In this document: piece by piece, positions 20,240 through 30,442 of the stretch | How the letters are laid out: each line of letters starts with the position of its first letter | Numbering within the stretch: the stretch's first letter is position 1 | From: Streptacidiphilus jiangxiensis | Lineage (GTDB): Bacteria > Actinomycetota > Actinomycetes > Streptomycetales > Streptomycetaceae | DNA length: 64,000 bases | Assembly (NCBI RefSeq): GCF_900109465.1 | Contig: NZ_FOAZ01000005.1 | Span: 18,473 to 82,472 of the forward strand | Reading direction: 5' to 3' | Notes under the pieces: generated by a model | Database searches by the model: none | Seen by the model: the letters and a program-made list of their open reading frames with translations, nothing else | Told to the model about the DNA's origin: nothing | Made by a program: the position numbers and the translations under genes

Positions 20240-21123
20240 CCTCCACCGGTGAGGCCGTCCAGTTCTGGGTGCTGGCGGTGATCGCGGTCGGCGGGGCGCT
20301 CGGCATGGTGCTCTGCCGCAAGGCGGTCCACTCGGCGCTCTGCCTGGCCGCCACGATGATCGCGCTGGCGATCTGCTACATGGCGCAGGGCGCGGTCTTC
20401 CTGGGCATCGTGCAGATCGTCGTCTACACCGGCGCGATCATGATGCTCTTCCTCTTCGTGGTGATGCTGGTGGGCGTCTCCTCGGCCGACTCGGTCAAGG
20501 AGGTGCTGAAGGGCCAGCGGGTCGCCGCGGTGGTCGGCGGGATCGGTTTCGGCGTGCTGCTCTGCGCGGGCATCGCCAACGCGAACCTGCACGCCTTCAC
20601 CGGGGTCGGTGCGGCGAACGAGGCGGCGGGCGGCAACGTGCAGGGCCTGGCGTCGCTGATCTTCACCCGGTACGTCTGGGCCTTCGAGGTCACCGGCGCG
20701 CTGCTGATCACCGCCGCCGTCGGCGCGATGGTGCTGACGCACCGAGAGGCCACCGAGGTCCGGCAGAGCCAGCGCGAGCTGGCCGAGCAGCGGGTGCGGC
20801 TCGGCACCCAGGTCACGCCGCTGCCGGCGCCCGGCGTCTACGCCCGCCACAACGCGGTCGACGCGCCCGGCCTGCTGCCGGACGGCACTCCGGCCGAGAT
20901 CAGCGTCAACCCGACGCTGCGCCAGCGCGGGCAGATGCGGCAGCTCGGCAGTGACCTGCTGCGCCGTATGGGCGAGTTGGAGCAGTCCACCGCCGGCTGG
21001 CTCGGACGGAAGGCGCCGAAGCCGCGCAGCGGGAGCGAACTGGCGCACGTCGAGCAGCGTGGGACCGAGCAGCGTGGGACCGGGCAGCGCGAGAGCGAGC
21101 AGCGAGAGGTGGAGTCGAAGTGA
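20236..21123 (+). CDS. nuoJ: NADH-quinone oxidoreductase subunit J
   Basis: A 295-residue subunit with five helices in the first 175 residues ([15 protein letters not shown] is the conserved helix 3 with its pi-bulge). The cytoplasmic tail is unusually long, about 120 residues. Its end is encoded by four near-identical 15-bp units at 21052-21111, giving repeated [10 protein letters not shown] pentapeptides just before nuoK. The tail is probably disordered and free to vary. GTG 20236 overlaps nuoI. Confidence 0.95.
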   Translation: MTSTGEAVQFWVLAVIAVGGALGMVLCRKAVHSALCLAATMIALAICYMAQGAVFLGIVQIVVYTGAIMMLFLFVVMLVGVSSADSVKEVLKGQRVAAVVGGIGFGVLLCAGIANANLHAFTGVGAANEAAGGNVQGLASLIFTRYVWAFEVTGALLITAAVGAMVLTHREATEVRQSQRELAEQRVRLGTQVTPLPAPGVYARHNAVDAPGLLPDGTPAEISVNPTLRQRGQMRQLGSDLLRRMGELEQSTAGWLGRKAPKPRSGSELAHVEQRGTEQRGTGQRESEQREVESK

Positions 21124-21419
21124 ACCCCGTCAACTACCTCTATCTCGCGGCCCTGTTGTTCACCATCGGCGCCGTCGGCGTGCTGGTGCGGCGCAACGCG
21201 ATCGTGCTGTTCATGTGCGTGGAGCTGATGCTCAACGCCTGCAACCTGGCCCTGGTCACCTTCTCCCGGCTGCACGGCAACCTGGACGGGCAGATCATCG
21301 CCTTCTTCACCATGGTGGTCGCGGCGGCCGAGGTGGTCGTCGGGCTGGCCATCATCGTGAGTGTCTTCCGCACCCGTCACTCGGCCTCGGTCGACGACAC
21401 CAACCTCATGAAGCTGTAG
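21120..21419 (+). CDS. nuoK: NADH-quinone oxidoreductase subunit K
   Basis: A 99-residue, three-helix MrpC-like subunit. The membrane glutamates are visible in the [10 protein letters not shown] and [11 protein letters not shown] segments. The length is normal for the family. GTG 21120 overlaps the nuoJ stop; 19 bp then separate it from nuoL, one of the few gaps in the operon. Confidence 0.96.
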   Translation: MNPVNYLYLAALLFTIGAVGVLVRRNAIVLFMCVELMLNACNLALVTFSRLHGNLDGQIIAFFTMVVAAAEVVVGLAIIVSVFRTRHSASVDDTNLMKL

Positions 21420-21438
21420 CGGCGGAGGCTGACGAGAA

Positions 21439-23346
21439 GTGGACAATCTGATCCCCGTACTGGTTGCGGTTCCGCTGCTGGGGGCGGCCCTGCTGCTCTG
21501 CGGCGGGCGCCGCCTGGACCGGGTCGGGCACCTGCTCGGCACGTTCCTCGCCTTCGCCTCCTTCGGCGTCGGGCTCGCGCTGTTCTTCTCCATGTTGGGC
21601 CGCTCGGTCGACCAACGGCCCATCCACGACCATCTGTTCACCTGGATCCCGGTCAACGGCTTCCAGGCCGAGGTCGGGTTCCAGCTGGACCAGCTGTCGA
21701 TGACGTTCGTGCTGCTGATCACGGGCGTCGGCTCGCTGATCCACCTGTACTCGATCGGGTACATGGCGCACGACGAGAAGCGGCGCCGGTTCTTCGGCTA
21801 CCTGAACCTCTTCCTCGCGGCCATGCTGCTGTTGGTCCTGGCCGACAACTACCTGCTGCTGTACGTCGGTTGGGAGGGAGTGGGCCTCGCGTCCTACCTG
21901 TTGATCGGCTTCTGGCAGCACAAGCCCAGCGCGGCCACGGCGGCCAAGAAGGCCTTCCTGGTCAACCGCGTCGGCGACGTCGGCCTGTCCATCGCGGTCA
22001 TGCTGATGTTCACCACCTTCGGGACCTTCGCCTTCACGCCCGTCTTCGCGGACGCGTCCAAGGCGACCCAGGCGACCCAGGCGACGCTGACGGGCATCGG
22101 CCTGATGCTGCTGCTGGCGGCCTGCGGCAAGTCGGCCCAGGTGCCGCTGCAGTCCTGGCTCGGCGACGCGATGGAGGGCCCGACCCCGGTCTCGGCCCTG
22201 ATCCACGCGGCGACGATGGTGACCGCCGGCGTCTACCTGATCACCCGCTCCTCCGCCATCTTCAACCAGGCGCCCACGGCCCAGCTGGCGACGGTCGTGG
22301 TGGGCGCGGTGACGCTGCTCTTCGGTGCGATCGTCGGTTGCGCCAAGGACGACATCAAGAAGGCGCTGGCCGGCTCGACCATGTCGCAGATCGGCTACAT
22401 GGTGCTGGCGGCGGGCCTCGGCCCGATCGGCTACGTGTTCGCGATCATGCACCTGGTCACCCACGGCTTCTTCAAGGCCGGGCTCTTCCTCGGCGCCGGA
22501 TCGGTCATGCACGGCATGAACGACGAGGTCGACATGCGCAAGTACGGCGGCCTGGCGAAGTACATGAAGTGGACCACGGTGACCTTCGGGCTCGGGTACC
22601 TGGCCATCATCGGCGTCCCGCCCTTCTCGGGCTTCTACACCAAGGACAAGATCATCGAGGCCGCGTTCGGCCACGGCGGCACCGAGGGCTGGATCCTCGG
22701 CACCTGCGCCGTGATCGGTGCGGCCGTGACGGCGTTCTACATGACCCGCGTCATGCTGATGACCTTCTTCGGCGAGAAGCGCTGGGCCGACGACGCCGAC
22801 GGACACCAGCCGCACCCGCACGAGTCGCCGAAGATCATGGTGATTCCGATGGTGCTGCTGGCCGTCGGCTCGGTCGCGGGCGGCTTCCTGTTCAACTGGA
22901 ACGACTCCTTCGTCCGGTGGCTGAGCCCGGTCACCGGCGTGGCCGAGGGCAACCCGCCGCTGAACCCGACCGTGATCCAGATCCTCACCGGCGTCGTGCT
23001 GGTCCTGGGTGTGGCCGTCGCCTGGATGATGTACGGGCGCAGGCCCGTGCCGGCCACGCCGCCGCTCGGCTCGCTGCTCACCCGGGCCGCCCGCCGCGAC
23101 CTGCTCCAGGACGACTTCAACCACGTGGTCCTGGTCAGCGGCGGCTCGCACCTGACCCGCTTCCTGGTCTACCTGGAGGGCAAGGGCCTGGACGGCCTGG
23201 TCAACGGCATCGCCGCACTCGTCGGCGGTACCTCCGGCCGGGTCCGCAAGATCCAGAACGGTTATGTCCGCTCCTACGCCCTGTCGATGTTCGGCGGCGC
23301 CCTGGTGCTGGCCGTTACCACGCTGCTGATGAGGGCCGTCGCATGA
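21439..23346 (+). CDS. nuoL: NADH-quinone oxidoreductase subunit L
   Basis: A 635-residue antiporter-like proton-pump subunit with about 16 helices and the long lateral helix at its C-terminus. [38 protein letters not shown] and [19 protein letters not shown] are family signatures with the channel Glu, Lys and His residues. A short [10 protein letters not shown] repeat near residue 211 comes from duplicated 9-bp units. The start GTG 21439 has GGAGG upstream. Confidence 0.97.
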   Translation: MDNLIPVLVAVPLLGAALLLCGGRRLDRVGHLLGTFLAFASFGVGLALFFSMLGRSVDQRPIHDHLFTWIPVNGFQAEVGFQLDQLSMTFVLLITGVGSLIHLYSIGYMAHDEKRRRFFGYLNLFLAAMLLLVLADNYLLLYVGWEGVGLASYLLIGFWQHKPSAATAAKKAFLVNRVGDVGLSIAVMLMFTTFGTFAFTPVFADASKATQATQATLTGIGLMLLLAACGKSAQVPLQSWLGDAMEGPTPVSALIHAATMVTAGVYLITRSSAIFNQAPTAQLATVVVGAVTLLFGAIVGCAKDDIKKALAGSTMSQIGYMVLAAGLGPIGYVFAIMHLVTHGFFKAGLFLGAGSVMHGMNDEVDMRKYGGLAKYMKWTTVTFGLGYLAIIGVPPFSGFYTKDKIIEAAFGHGGTEGWILGTCAVIGAAVTAFYMTRVMLMTFFGEKRWADDADGHQPHPHESPKIMVIPMVLLAVGSVAGGFLFNWNDSFVRWLSPVTGVAEGNPPLNPTVIQILTGVVLVLGVAVAWMMYGRRPVPATPPLGSLLTRAARRDLLQDDFNHVVLVSGGSHLTRFLVYLEGKGLDGLVNGIAALVGGTSGRVRKIQNGYVRSYALSMFGGALVLAVTTLLMRAVA

Positions 23347-24935
23347 GCTTTCCTCTTCTGACCGTCACCGCGGCCCTCCCGGCCGTCGGTGCGATCCTCA
23401 CCGCCGCGCTGCCGGCCGCCACCGACACCCGCAGTCGCGACCGCAACAAGGTCGTCCCGCTGGCGTTCTCGCTGGCCACGCTCGTGCTGGCCTGCGTCGC
23501 CACCGCCCGGTTCACCCCGGGCGGGCCCCGGTTCCAGCTGACCGAGTACCACAGCTGGATCTCCCAGTTCGGGATCGGCTACAGCCTCGGCGTCGACGGC
23601 ATCGCCGTGGTGCTGGTGCTGCTGACGGCGGTGCTGGTGCCGTTCGTCATGCTGGCCTCCTGGCACGACGCCGACCCCGTGGTCGACGACCGCGGCACCT
23701 TCGAGCGCAACCGCCGCACCCAGGGCTTCTTCGCCCTGATCCTGGCGGTCGAGGCGATGGTGGTGATCTCCTTCGAGGCCACCGACGTCTTCCTGTTCTA
23801 CGTCTTCTTCGAAGCCATGCTGATCCCGATGTACTTCCTCATCGGCGGCTTCGGGGACCGGACCAAGGGCGAGGACGCCAAGCAGCGCAGCTACGCGGCC
23901 GTCAAGTTCCTGCTCTACAACCTGCTCGGCGGTCTGGTCATGCTGGCGGCGGTGATCGGGCTCTACACCCGCGCCCACACCTTCGACCTGGTCTCCATCA
24001 CCACCGCGCTGCAGAACGGCTCGCTGCACTTCCCGCCGGTCGTGGAGAACGCGCTCTTCCTCGGCTTCATGTTCGCCTTCGCGGTCAAGGCGCCGCTGTG
24101 GCCCCTGCACACCTGGCTGCCCAACGCCATGGGCGAGGCCACGGCGGGCGTCGCGGTGCTGATCACGGCGGTCGTCGACAAGGTCGGCACCTACGCGATG
24201 CTGCGCTTCTGCCTGAACCTGTTCCCGGAGGCCAGCAAGACCTTCGCCCCGGCGATCCTGGTGCTGTCCGTCATCAGCATCCTCTACGGGGCGCTGCTGG
24301 CGGTGGGCCAGAAGGACATCAAGCGCCTGGTCGCCTACGCGTCGATCTCGCACTTCGGCTTCATCATCCTCGGCATCTTCGCGCTGACCAGCCAGGGGCA
24401 GTCCGGCGCGGCGCTGTACATGGTGAACCACGGCGTCTCCACGGCCGCCTGGCTGCTGGTGGCGGGCTTCCTGATGTCGCGTCGCGGCAGCCGTCTCATC
24501 GCCGACTACGGCGGCGTGCAGAAGGTCGCCCCGGTGCTGGCCGGGACGTTCCTGGTCGGCGGGTTGGCGATCCTGTCGCTGCCGGGCCTCGGCCCCTTCG
24601 TCAGCGAGTTCCTGGTCCTGGTCGGCACCTTCGAGCGCTACCCGGCGCTCGGCATCGTCGCCACGGCGGGCATCGTGCTGGCCGCCCTGTACGTGCTGGT
24701 GCTCTACCAGCGCACCATGACCGGCCCGGTCAAGGCCGGCAACGAGGGCGTGAAGGACCTGAAGGCCCGTGAGCTCGTCGTCGTCGCCCCGCTGATCGCG
24801 ATGCTGCTGGTGCTGGGCATCTACCCGAAGCCGATCGCCGACATCGTCAACCCGTCGGTCAACCAGACGCTCTCCCAGGTCGGGCGCACCGATCCGGCCC
24901 CGCACGTCGTCAACGCCATCGGAGGTGGCCAGTGA
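23343..24935 (+). CDS. nuoM: NADH-quinone oxidoreductase subunit M
   Basis: A 530-residue antiporter-like subunit with 14 helices. [17 protein letters not shown] holds the key Glu, [29 protein letters not shown] the central Lys/His region, and [23 protein letters not shown] the second Lys. ATG 23343 overlaps nuoL by 4 bp. Confidence 0.97.
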   Translation: MSFPLLTVTAALPAVGAILTAALPAATDTRSRDRNKVVPLAFSLATLVLACVATARFTPGGPRFQLTEYHSWISQFGIGYSLGVDGIAVVLVLLTAVLVPFVMLASWHDADPVVDDRGTFERNRRTQGFFALILAVEAMVVISFEATDVFLFYVFFEAMLIPMYFLIGGFGDRTKGEDAKQRSYAAVKFLLYNLLGGLVMLAAVIGLYTRAHTFDLVSITTALQNGSLHFPPVVENALFLGFMFAFAVKAPLWPLHTWLPNAMGEATAGVAVLITAVVDKVGTYAMLRFCLNLFPEASKTFAPAILVLSVISILYGALLAVGQKDIKRLVAYASISHFGFIILGIFALTSQGQSGAALYMVNHGVSTAAWLLVAGFLMSRRGSRLIADYGGVQKVAPVLAGTFLVGGLAILSLPGLGPFVSEFLVLVGTFERYPALGIVATAGIVLAALYVLVLYQRTMTGPVKAGNEGVKDLKARELVVVAPLIAMLLVLGIYPKPIADIVNPSVNQTLSQVGRTDPAPHVVNAIGGGQ

Positions 24936-26560
24936 CAGGCATGACGCTGGCTGCGGCGATCCCGCCGATCCCCGCGCCGCACATCGAGTACCTCCAGCTC
25001 TCCCCGATGCTGGCGGTCTTCGGCGCCGCGCTGGTCGGCATCCTCGCCGAGGCCTTCGTGCCGCGCCGGCACCGCTACGCGACGCAGATCGGTATCGCGC
25101 TGGCGGGCCTGGCGGCCTCCTTCGGGCTCATCCTCTACCTCGCCCTGGACGGCTACGCCGGCTCCAAGGCGGACCTGGCCGCGATGGGCGCGGTGGCCGT
25201 CGACGGGCCCTCGCTCTTCCTGCAGGGTGTGATCACGCTGGTGGCCGTCGTCGCGGTGCTGCAGTTCGCCGAGCGGCGGCTGGAGCCGCGCTCGTCGACG
25301 GGCGCGCCGGTGGACTCCTTCGCGCCCGAGGGCGCGGCGGTGCCCGGCAGCGACGCGGAGAAGCGGGCGGCGACCTCCGGGCACGCCACGACCGAGGTCT
25401 ACCCGCTGACCATGTTCGCGGTGGGCGGCATGCTGCTCTTCCCGGCCGCCTCGGACCTGCTGACGATGTTCGTGGCGCTGGAGGTCTTCTCCCTCCCGCT
25501 CTACCTGCTCTGCGCGCTGGCACGCCGTCGTCGGCTGCTGTCGCAGGAGGCGGCGGTCAAGTACTTCCTGCTCGGCGCGTTCTCCTCGGCGTTCTTCCTG
25601 TTCGGGCTGGCCCTGGTCTACGGCTACGCGGGCTCGGTGCAGCTCGGGCAGATCGCGCGTGTGGTCGAGGGCCAGGCGACGGTCACCCCGGCGCTGGCGA
25701 ACACCACCGGCAACGACGCGCTGCTGCTGATCGGCCTGGCGATGCTCGGCGTCGGTCTGCTCTTCAAGGTCGGCGCGGTGCCGTTCCACATGTGGACGCC
25801 GGACGTCTACCAGGGCGCGCCGACCCCGGTCACCGGCTTCATGGCGGCGGCCACCAAGGTGGCGGCCTTCGGGGCGCTGCTGCGACTGCTCTACGTCGCC
25901 TTCCCCGGCATCGCCTGGGACTGGCGGCCGGTGCTGTGGGGCGTGGCGATCCTGACCATGGTCGCCGGTGCGATCATCGCGGTGACGCAGACGGACGTGA
26001 AGCGCCTGCTGGCCTACTCGTCGGTGGCGCACGCGGGCTTCATCCTGACCGGCGTGATCGCGCTGGACCGGGCCGGGCTCGGGGCGGTGCTCTTCTACCT
26101 GGCCGCCTACTCCTTCGTGACGCTCGGCGCCTTCGCGGTGGTCACGCTGGTGCGCGACGCGGACGGGGAGGCGACGCACCTGTCGCGCTGGGCCGGGCTC
26201 GGGCGGCGCTCGCCGCTGCTGGCGGCGGTCTTCGCGCTCTTCCTCCTGGCCTTCGCGGGCATCCCGCTGACCTCCGGCTTCACGGGGAAGTTCGCGGTGT
26301 TCCAGGCGGCGGCCGGGAGCGGGGCGACGGCGCTGGTCATCGTCGGTGTGCTCTCCTCGGCGGTGGCGGCCTTCTTCTACATCCGGGTCATCGTCCTGAT
26401 GTTCTTCTCCGACCCGCGTGCCGACGGCCCGACCGTGGCCGTGCCCAGCGCCCTGACCGGTACGGCGATCGCCCTCGGCGCGGTCGTCACCGTCGCCCTG
26501 GGCGTGGCGCCGGAGTACTTCCTCCACCTCGCGAACCAGGCGTCGCTGTTCGTCCGATGA
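24932..26560 (+). CDS. nuoN: NADH-quinone oxidoreductase subunit N
   Basis: A 542-residue antiporter-like subunit closing the operon. KVGAVPFHMWTPDVYQGAPTPVTGFM and TDVKRLLAYSSVAHAGFILTG are the expected motifs. A polar loop between residues about 110 and 155 (EPRSSTGAPVDSFAPEG) is an actinobacterial insertion. GTG 24932 overlaps nuoM. A terminator follows 41 bp after the stop. Confidence 0.97.
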   Translation: MTGMTLAAAIPPIPAPHIEYLQLSPMLAVFGAALVGILAEAFVPRRHRYATQIGIALAGLAASFGLILYLALDGYAGSKADLAAMGAVAVDGPSLFLQGVITLVAVVAVLQFAERRLEPRSSTGAPVDSFAPEGAAVPGSDAEKRAATSGHATTEVYPLTMFAVGGMLLFPAASDLLTMFVALEVFSLPLYLLCALARRRRLLSQEAAVKYFLLGAFSSAFFLFGLALVYGYAGSVQLGQIARVVEGQATVTPALANTTGNDALLLIGLAMLGVGLLFKVGAVPFHMWTPDVYQGAPTPVTGFMAAATKVAAFGALLRLLYVAFPGIAWDWRPVLWGVAILTMVAGAIIAVTQTDVKRLLAYSSVAHAGFILTGVIALDRAGLGAVLFYLAAYSFVTLGAFAVVTLVRDADGEATHLSRWAGLGRRSPLLAAVFALFLLAFAGIPLTSGFTGKFAVFQAAAGSGATALVIVGVLSSAVAAFFYIRVIVLMFFSDPRADGPTVAVPSALTGTAIALGAVVTVALGVAPEYFLHLANQASLFVR

Positions 26561-26601
26561 ACGGCTGCTGAACCGTTTCCGAGGAGGGGAACAACCCGTG
26601 T

Positions 26602-26638
26602 GCGCGCCCGGTCCGCTGTTCCAGTGGGCCGGGCGCGC
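26602..26638 (+). terminator. Terminator of the nuo operon
   Basis: A perfect 10-bp stem GCGCGCCCGG (26602-26611) with CCGGGCGCGC (26629-26638) and a 17-nt loop. There is no T-run, as is usual for high-GC actinobacteria. Confidence 0.75.
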
Positions 26639-26721
26639 TCCGTGATCCACAGCTGACCGGATACGCTGCCCTTGTTGGCTGTTTCCGACCACCCACCCGA
26701 CCAGCGCAAGGAGTGTTCCCG

Positions 26722-27732
26722 GTGACCGCTGTGGGCGCCTTCGGGCTGAGCGTGCAGGATCAGGCACTCGAGTCGGACGTCCGTCTCGGGCTCTCCGCCG
26801 TCGAGCAGGCCCTGGTCGAGGCGACCAAGAGCGACGTGCCCTTCATCACAGTCGGCGCACAGCATCTGCTCCAGGCGGGCGGCAAGCGGTTCCGTCCCCT
26901 GCTCGCCATCCTCGCCGCCCAGTTCGGCGACGCGAACGCGCCGGGCGTGGTCCCGGCCTCCGTCGTCGTCGAGCTCACCCACCTGGCGACGCTGTACCAC
27001 GACGACGTGATGGACGAGGCGTCCATGCGGCGCGGCGCGGTCAGTGCCAACGCCCGCTGGGACAACTCCGTCGCCATCCTCACCGGCGACTTCCTCTTCT
27101 CGCGCGCCTCGCAGATCCTGGCCGACCTCGGCCCGGAAGCGGTGCGGCTGCAGTCCCAGGCGTTCGAGCGGCTGGTCACCGGCCAGATCCTGGAGACGGC
27201 CGGCCCCGGCGCCGAGGACGACCCGGTCCGGCACTACCTGGACGTGCTCTCCGGCAAGACCGGCTCGCTGATCGCCGTCTCCTGCCACCTGGGCGCGCTG
27301 CTCGCCGGGGCCGACGAGTACGTCTGCGACATACTGACCCAGTACGGCGAGCGGATCGGCATCGCCTTCCAGCTGGCCGACGACGTGCTGGACATCGCCA
27401 GCGACAGCCACGAGTCCGGCAAGACGCCCGGCACGGACCTGCGCGAGGGCGTCCCCACGCTGCCGGTGCTGCTGCTGCGCGCCTCCGAGCCGGACCCGTC
27501 CGTCCCGGGCGACCTGCGGCTGCGCGAGCTGACCGCGGGCCCGATCGAGGACGACGAGCTGCACGCCGAGGCGTTGCGCCTGCTGCGCGCCCACCCGGCG
27601 CTGGCCCAGGCCCGGGAGGAGACGCTGCGCTGGTCCGAGGAGGCCCGCGCACTGCTGCGCCCGCTGCCGGACTGCTCGGCGAAGACCGCGCTGGAAGGCC
27701 TGTGCGACGCGGTGGCTCTCCGTACCATGTGA
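26722..27732 (+). CDS. Polyprenyl diphosphate synthase (menaquinone side chain)
   Basis: A 336-residue trans-isoprenyl diphosphate synthase. The first Asp-rich motif is DDVMD at residues 94-98 and the second DDVLD at 220-224; GGKRFRPLL at 53-61 binds the allylic diphosphate. The bulky LYH just before the first motif fits a long-chain product. Position straight after nuo suggests it makes the menaquinone tail. The start is GTG 26722, chosen because AAGGAG at 26708-26713 is eight bases upstream; the GTG at 26713 overlaps that ribosome-binding site. Chain length cannot be read from the sequence. Confidence 0.9.
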   Translation: MTAVGAFGLSVQDQALESDVRLGLSAVEQALVEATKSDVPFITVGAQHLLQAGGKRFRPLLAILAAQFGDANAPGVVPASVVVELTHLATLYHDDVMDEASMRRGAVSANARWDNSVAILTGDFLFSRASQILADLGPEAVRLQSQAFERLVTGQILETAGPGAEDDPVRHYLDVLSGKTGSLIAVSCHLGALLAGADEYVCDILTQYGERIGIAFQLADDVLDIASDSHESGKTPGTDLREGVPTLPVLLLRASEPDPSVPGDLRLRELTAGPIEDDELHAEALRLLRAHPALAQAREETLRWSEEARALLRPLPDCSAKTALEGLCDAVALRTM

Positions 27733-27734
27733 TC

Positions 27735-28424
27735 ATGCCTGCTGAGCTGCCAGATGCACCGCTGCGTGTCGTGATCGCCGAGGATTCGGTCCTGCTCCGG
27801 GAGGGCCTGACCCGCCTGCTCACCGACCGCGGCCTGACGGTCGTCGGCACGGTCGAGGACGGCGAGGCCCTGGTGGCGCTCGTCGACGAGCTGGCCGCGT
27901 CCCCCGAGGGTGCGCCGGACGTGGTCGTGGCGGACGTGCGGATGCCGCCGACCCACACCGACGAGGGCGTGCGGGCCTGTATCGCCCTGCGGGAGCGCCA
28001 CCCGGGGGTGGGCACGCTGGTGCTCTCGCAGTACGTGGAGGAGCGCTACGCCTCCGAGCTGCTGGCCGGCAGCACCCGCGGGGTCGGCTACCTGCTCAAG
28101 GACCGGGTCGCCGAGGTGCGCGAGTTCGTGGACGCGGTGACCCGCGTGGCGGGCGGCGGCACGGCGCTGGACCCGGAGGTGGTGGCCCAGCTGCTGGGCC
28201 GCAGCCGCAAGCGGGACGTGCTGGCGGACCTCACGCCGCGCGAGCGGGAGGTCCTGGGCCTGATGGCGGAGGGTCGCAGCAACGCGGCCGTGGCGCGGCT
28301 GCTGGTGGTCTCCGACGGGGCCGTGGAGAAGCACGTCAGCAACATCTTCGCCAAGCTGGGCCTGGCCCAGAGCCCCGAGGACCACCGCCGGGTGCTGGCC
28401 GTGGTGGCCTATCTGAACTCCTGA
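27735..28424 (+). CDS. NarL/LuxR-family response regulator (orphan)
   Basis: A 229-residue regulator. The receiver domain has acidic pocket ED at residues 16-17, phospho-acceptor D67 (VVVADVRMPP) and the conserved Lys in YLLKDR. The C-terminal LuxR helix-turn-helix is LTPREREVLGLMAEG ... AVEKHVSNIFAKLGL. No histidine kinase gene is nearby, so its partner is elsewhere. The ATG lies two bases after the synthase stop and six bases after TACCAT (27723-27728), which suggests its own leaderless promoter inside the upstream gene. The last codons overlap the operator in front of korA. Confidence 0.88.
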   Translation: MPAELPDAPLRVVIAEDSVLLREGLTRLLTDRGLTVVGTVEDGEALVALVDELAASPEGAPDVVVADVRMPPTHTDEGVRACIALRERHPGVGTLVLSQYVEERYASELLAGSTRGVGYLLKDRVAEVREFVDAVTRVAGGGTALDPEVVAQLLGRSRKRDVLADLTPREREVLGLMAEGRSNAAVARLLVVSDGAVEKHVSNIFAKLGLAQSPEDHRRVLAVVAYLNS

Positions 28425-28435
28425 CGGACCGTCAG
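28421..28435. promoter_or_regulatory. CTGACG-N3-CGTCAG operator on the korAB promoter
   Basis: CTGACGGACCGTCAG is a perfect inverted repeat. It sits in the 17-bp space between a weak -35 (TGAACT, 28414-28419) and a -10-like TATCCT (28437-28442), about 90 bp before korA. The same motif recurs at 43629 and, with changes, at 44514 and 57282. TetR-type repressors commonly use this form. Confidence 0.6.
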
Positions 28436-28528
28436 ATATCCTGTTCGTGGGATCCCCCGCCACGGACCTTCGCGGGCATAGGATCTTTATCGCGGAGCAC
28501 ACCATCGGTGACGAGGGAGGCCCACGTC

Positions 28529-30442
28529 GTGACCAGCAGGGTCGAGGAGACGGGTTCCACGTTCGACGAGTCCCATCCGCCCGGCGGGGGGAAGCAGGTG
28601 CGGCGGCTGGACCGTGTCGTGATCCGGTTCGCCGGCGACTCGGGTGACGGCATGCAGCTGACCGGCGACCGGTTCACGTCCGAGACCGCCGGGTTCGGCA
28701 ACGACCTGTCGACGCTGCCGAACTTCCCGGCCGAGATCCGGGCGCCCGCAGGCACGCTGCCCGGCGTCTCGTCGTTCCAGCTGCACTTCGCCGACCACGA
28801 CATCCTCACCCCGGGCGACGCGCCGGACGTGCTGGTGGCGATGAACCCCGCCGCACTCAAGGCCAACCTGGGCGATCTGCCGCGCGGCGCGGAGATCATC
28901 GTGAACACGGACGAGTTCACCAAGCGGGCGCTCGCCAAGGTGGGCTGGTCGGCGGACCCGCTCGACGACGGGACCCTGGCGGAGTTCCGGGTGCACCCGG
29001 TGGCGCTGACCACGCTGACGGTGGAGGCGCTGAAGACGACCTCGCTCGCGCGCAAGGACGCCGAGCGGGCGAAGAACATGTTCGCGCTGGGCCTGCTCAG
29101 CTGGATGTACCACCGTCCCACCGAGGGGACGGAGGGCTTCCTGCGGTCGAAGTTCGCCAGGAAGCCGGAGATCGCCGAGGCCAACGTGCTGGCGTTCCGT
29201 GCGGGCTGGAACTACGGGGAGACCACCGAGTCGTTCGCGGTCTCCTACGAGGTGGCCCCGGCGGCGAAGGCCTTCGCGCCCGGCCGGTACCGCAACATCT
29301 CCGGAAACCTGGCGCTGGCCTACGGGCTGATCGCGGCATCGAGGCAGTCGGGCCTGTCGCTGTTCCTGGGCTCGTACCCGATCACCCCGGCCTCCGACAT
29401 CCTGCACGAGCTGAGCAAGCACAAGAACTTCGGCGTGCGGACCTTCCAGGCGGAGGACGAGATCGCCGGGATCGGCGCGGCGCTCGGTGCGGCGTTCGGC
29501 GGCGCCCTGGGCGTGACGACGACGTCCGGTCCCGGCGTGGCGCTGAAGTCCGAGACGATCGGGCTGGCGGTCTCCTTGGAGCTGCCGCTGCTGGTGGTGG
29601 ACATCCAGCGCGGCGGCCCGTCGACGGGCCTGCCGACCAAGACCGAGCAGGCGGACCTGCTGCAGGCGATGTTCGGCCGCAACGGCGAGGCGCCGGTGCC
29701 GATCGTCGCGCCGGCCTCACCGGGGGAGTGCTTCGGCATGGCCCTGGAGGCGGCGCGGATCGCGCTGGCCTACCGCACACCCGTCTTCCTGCTCTCCGAC
29801 GGCTACCTGGCGAACGGCTCCGAGCCGTGGCGGGTGCCCGAGGTCTCGGAGCTGCCGGACCTGCGGGTGGAGTTCGCGACGGAGCCGAACGCGCCGGACG
29901 GGTCCGACGGCTTCTGGCCCTACCTGCGCGACCCGGAGACCTTGGCGCGCCCGTGGGCGGTGCCGGGGACGCCCGGGCTCGAGCACCGGATCGGCGGCAT
30001 CGAGAAGCAGGACGGGACGGGGAACATCTCCTACGACCCTGCCAACCACGACCACATGGTCCGCACCCGCCAGGCCAAGATCGACGGCATCACCGTCCCC
30101 GACCTGGTCGTCGACGACCCGAGCGGTGACGCGAAGCTGCTGGTGCTGGGCTGGGGCTCGACATTCGGGCCGATCGCGGCCGGCGTGCGGCGCGCCCGCG
30201 CGGCGGGCGGCAAGGTGGCCCAGGCCCATCTGCGCTACCTCAACCCGTTCCCGGCCAACCTCGGCGACCTGCTGGGGCGCTACGACCGGGTGCTGGTACC
30301 GGAGATGAACCTCGGGCAGCTCGCGATGCTGCTGCGGGCCCGCTACCTGGTCGACGCCCGCTCGTTCACCCAGGTCAGCGGCATGCCGTTCAAGGCGCAG
30401 CAGCTGGCCGCCGTCATCTCGGAGGCGCTCGGTGGCAACTGA
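28529..30442 (+). CDS. korA: 2-oxoglutarate (2-oxoacid):ferredoxin oxidoreductase, alpha subunit
   Basis: A 637-residue fused gamma-alpha subunit. The N-terminal gamma domain begins at IRFAGDSGDGMQLTG; the alpha domain has GSYPITPASDILHEL and QAEDEIAGIGAALGAAFGG, typical for KorA. With KorB it converts 2-oxoglutarate or a related 2-oxoacid plus CoA to an acyl-CoA, reducing ferredoxin. GTG 28529 is chosen because GGGAGG lies at 28515-28520; GTG 28508 is upstream of that site. It overlaps korB by 11 bp. No ferredoxin gene is adjacent. Confidence 0.92.
   Translation: MTSRVEETGSTFDESHPPGGGKQVRRLDRVVIRFAGDSGDGMQLTGDRFTSETAGFGNDLSTLPNFPAEIRAPAGTLPGVSSFQLHFADHDILTPGDAPDVLVAMNPAALKANLGDLPRGAEIIVNTDEFTKRALAKVGWSADPLDDGTLAEFRVHPVALTTLTVEALKTTSLARKDAERAKNMFALGLLSWMYHRPTEGTEGFLRSKFARKPEIAEANVLAFRAGWNYGETTESFAVSYEVAPAAKAFAPGRYRNISGNLALAYGLIAASRQSGLSLFLGSYPITPASDILHELSKHKNFGVRTFQAEDEIAGIGAALGAAFGGALGVTTTSGPGVALKSETIGLAVSLELPLLVVDIQRGGPSTGLPTKTEQADLLQAMFGRNGEAPVPIVAPASPGECFGMALEAARIALAYRTPVFLLSDGYLANGSEPWRVPEVSELPDLRVEFATEPNAPDGSDGFWPYLRDPETLARPWAVPGTPGLEHRIGGIEKQDGTGNISYDPANHDHMVRTRQAKIDGITVPDLVVDDPSGDAKLLVLGWGSTFGPIAAGVRRARAAGGKVAQAHLRYLNPFPANLGDLLGRYDRVLVPEMNLGQLAMLLRARYLVDARSFTQVSGMPFKAQQLAAVISEALGGN

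Noticed and set aside
26713..26721. GTG 26713 as start of the polyprenyl synthase
   Set aside because: The codon overlaps the AAGGAG ribosome-binding site that correctly serves GTG 26722.
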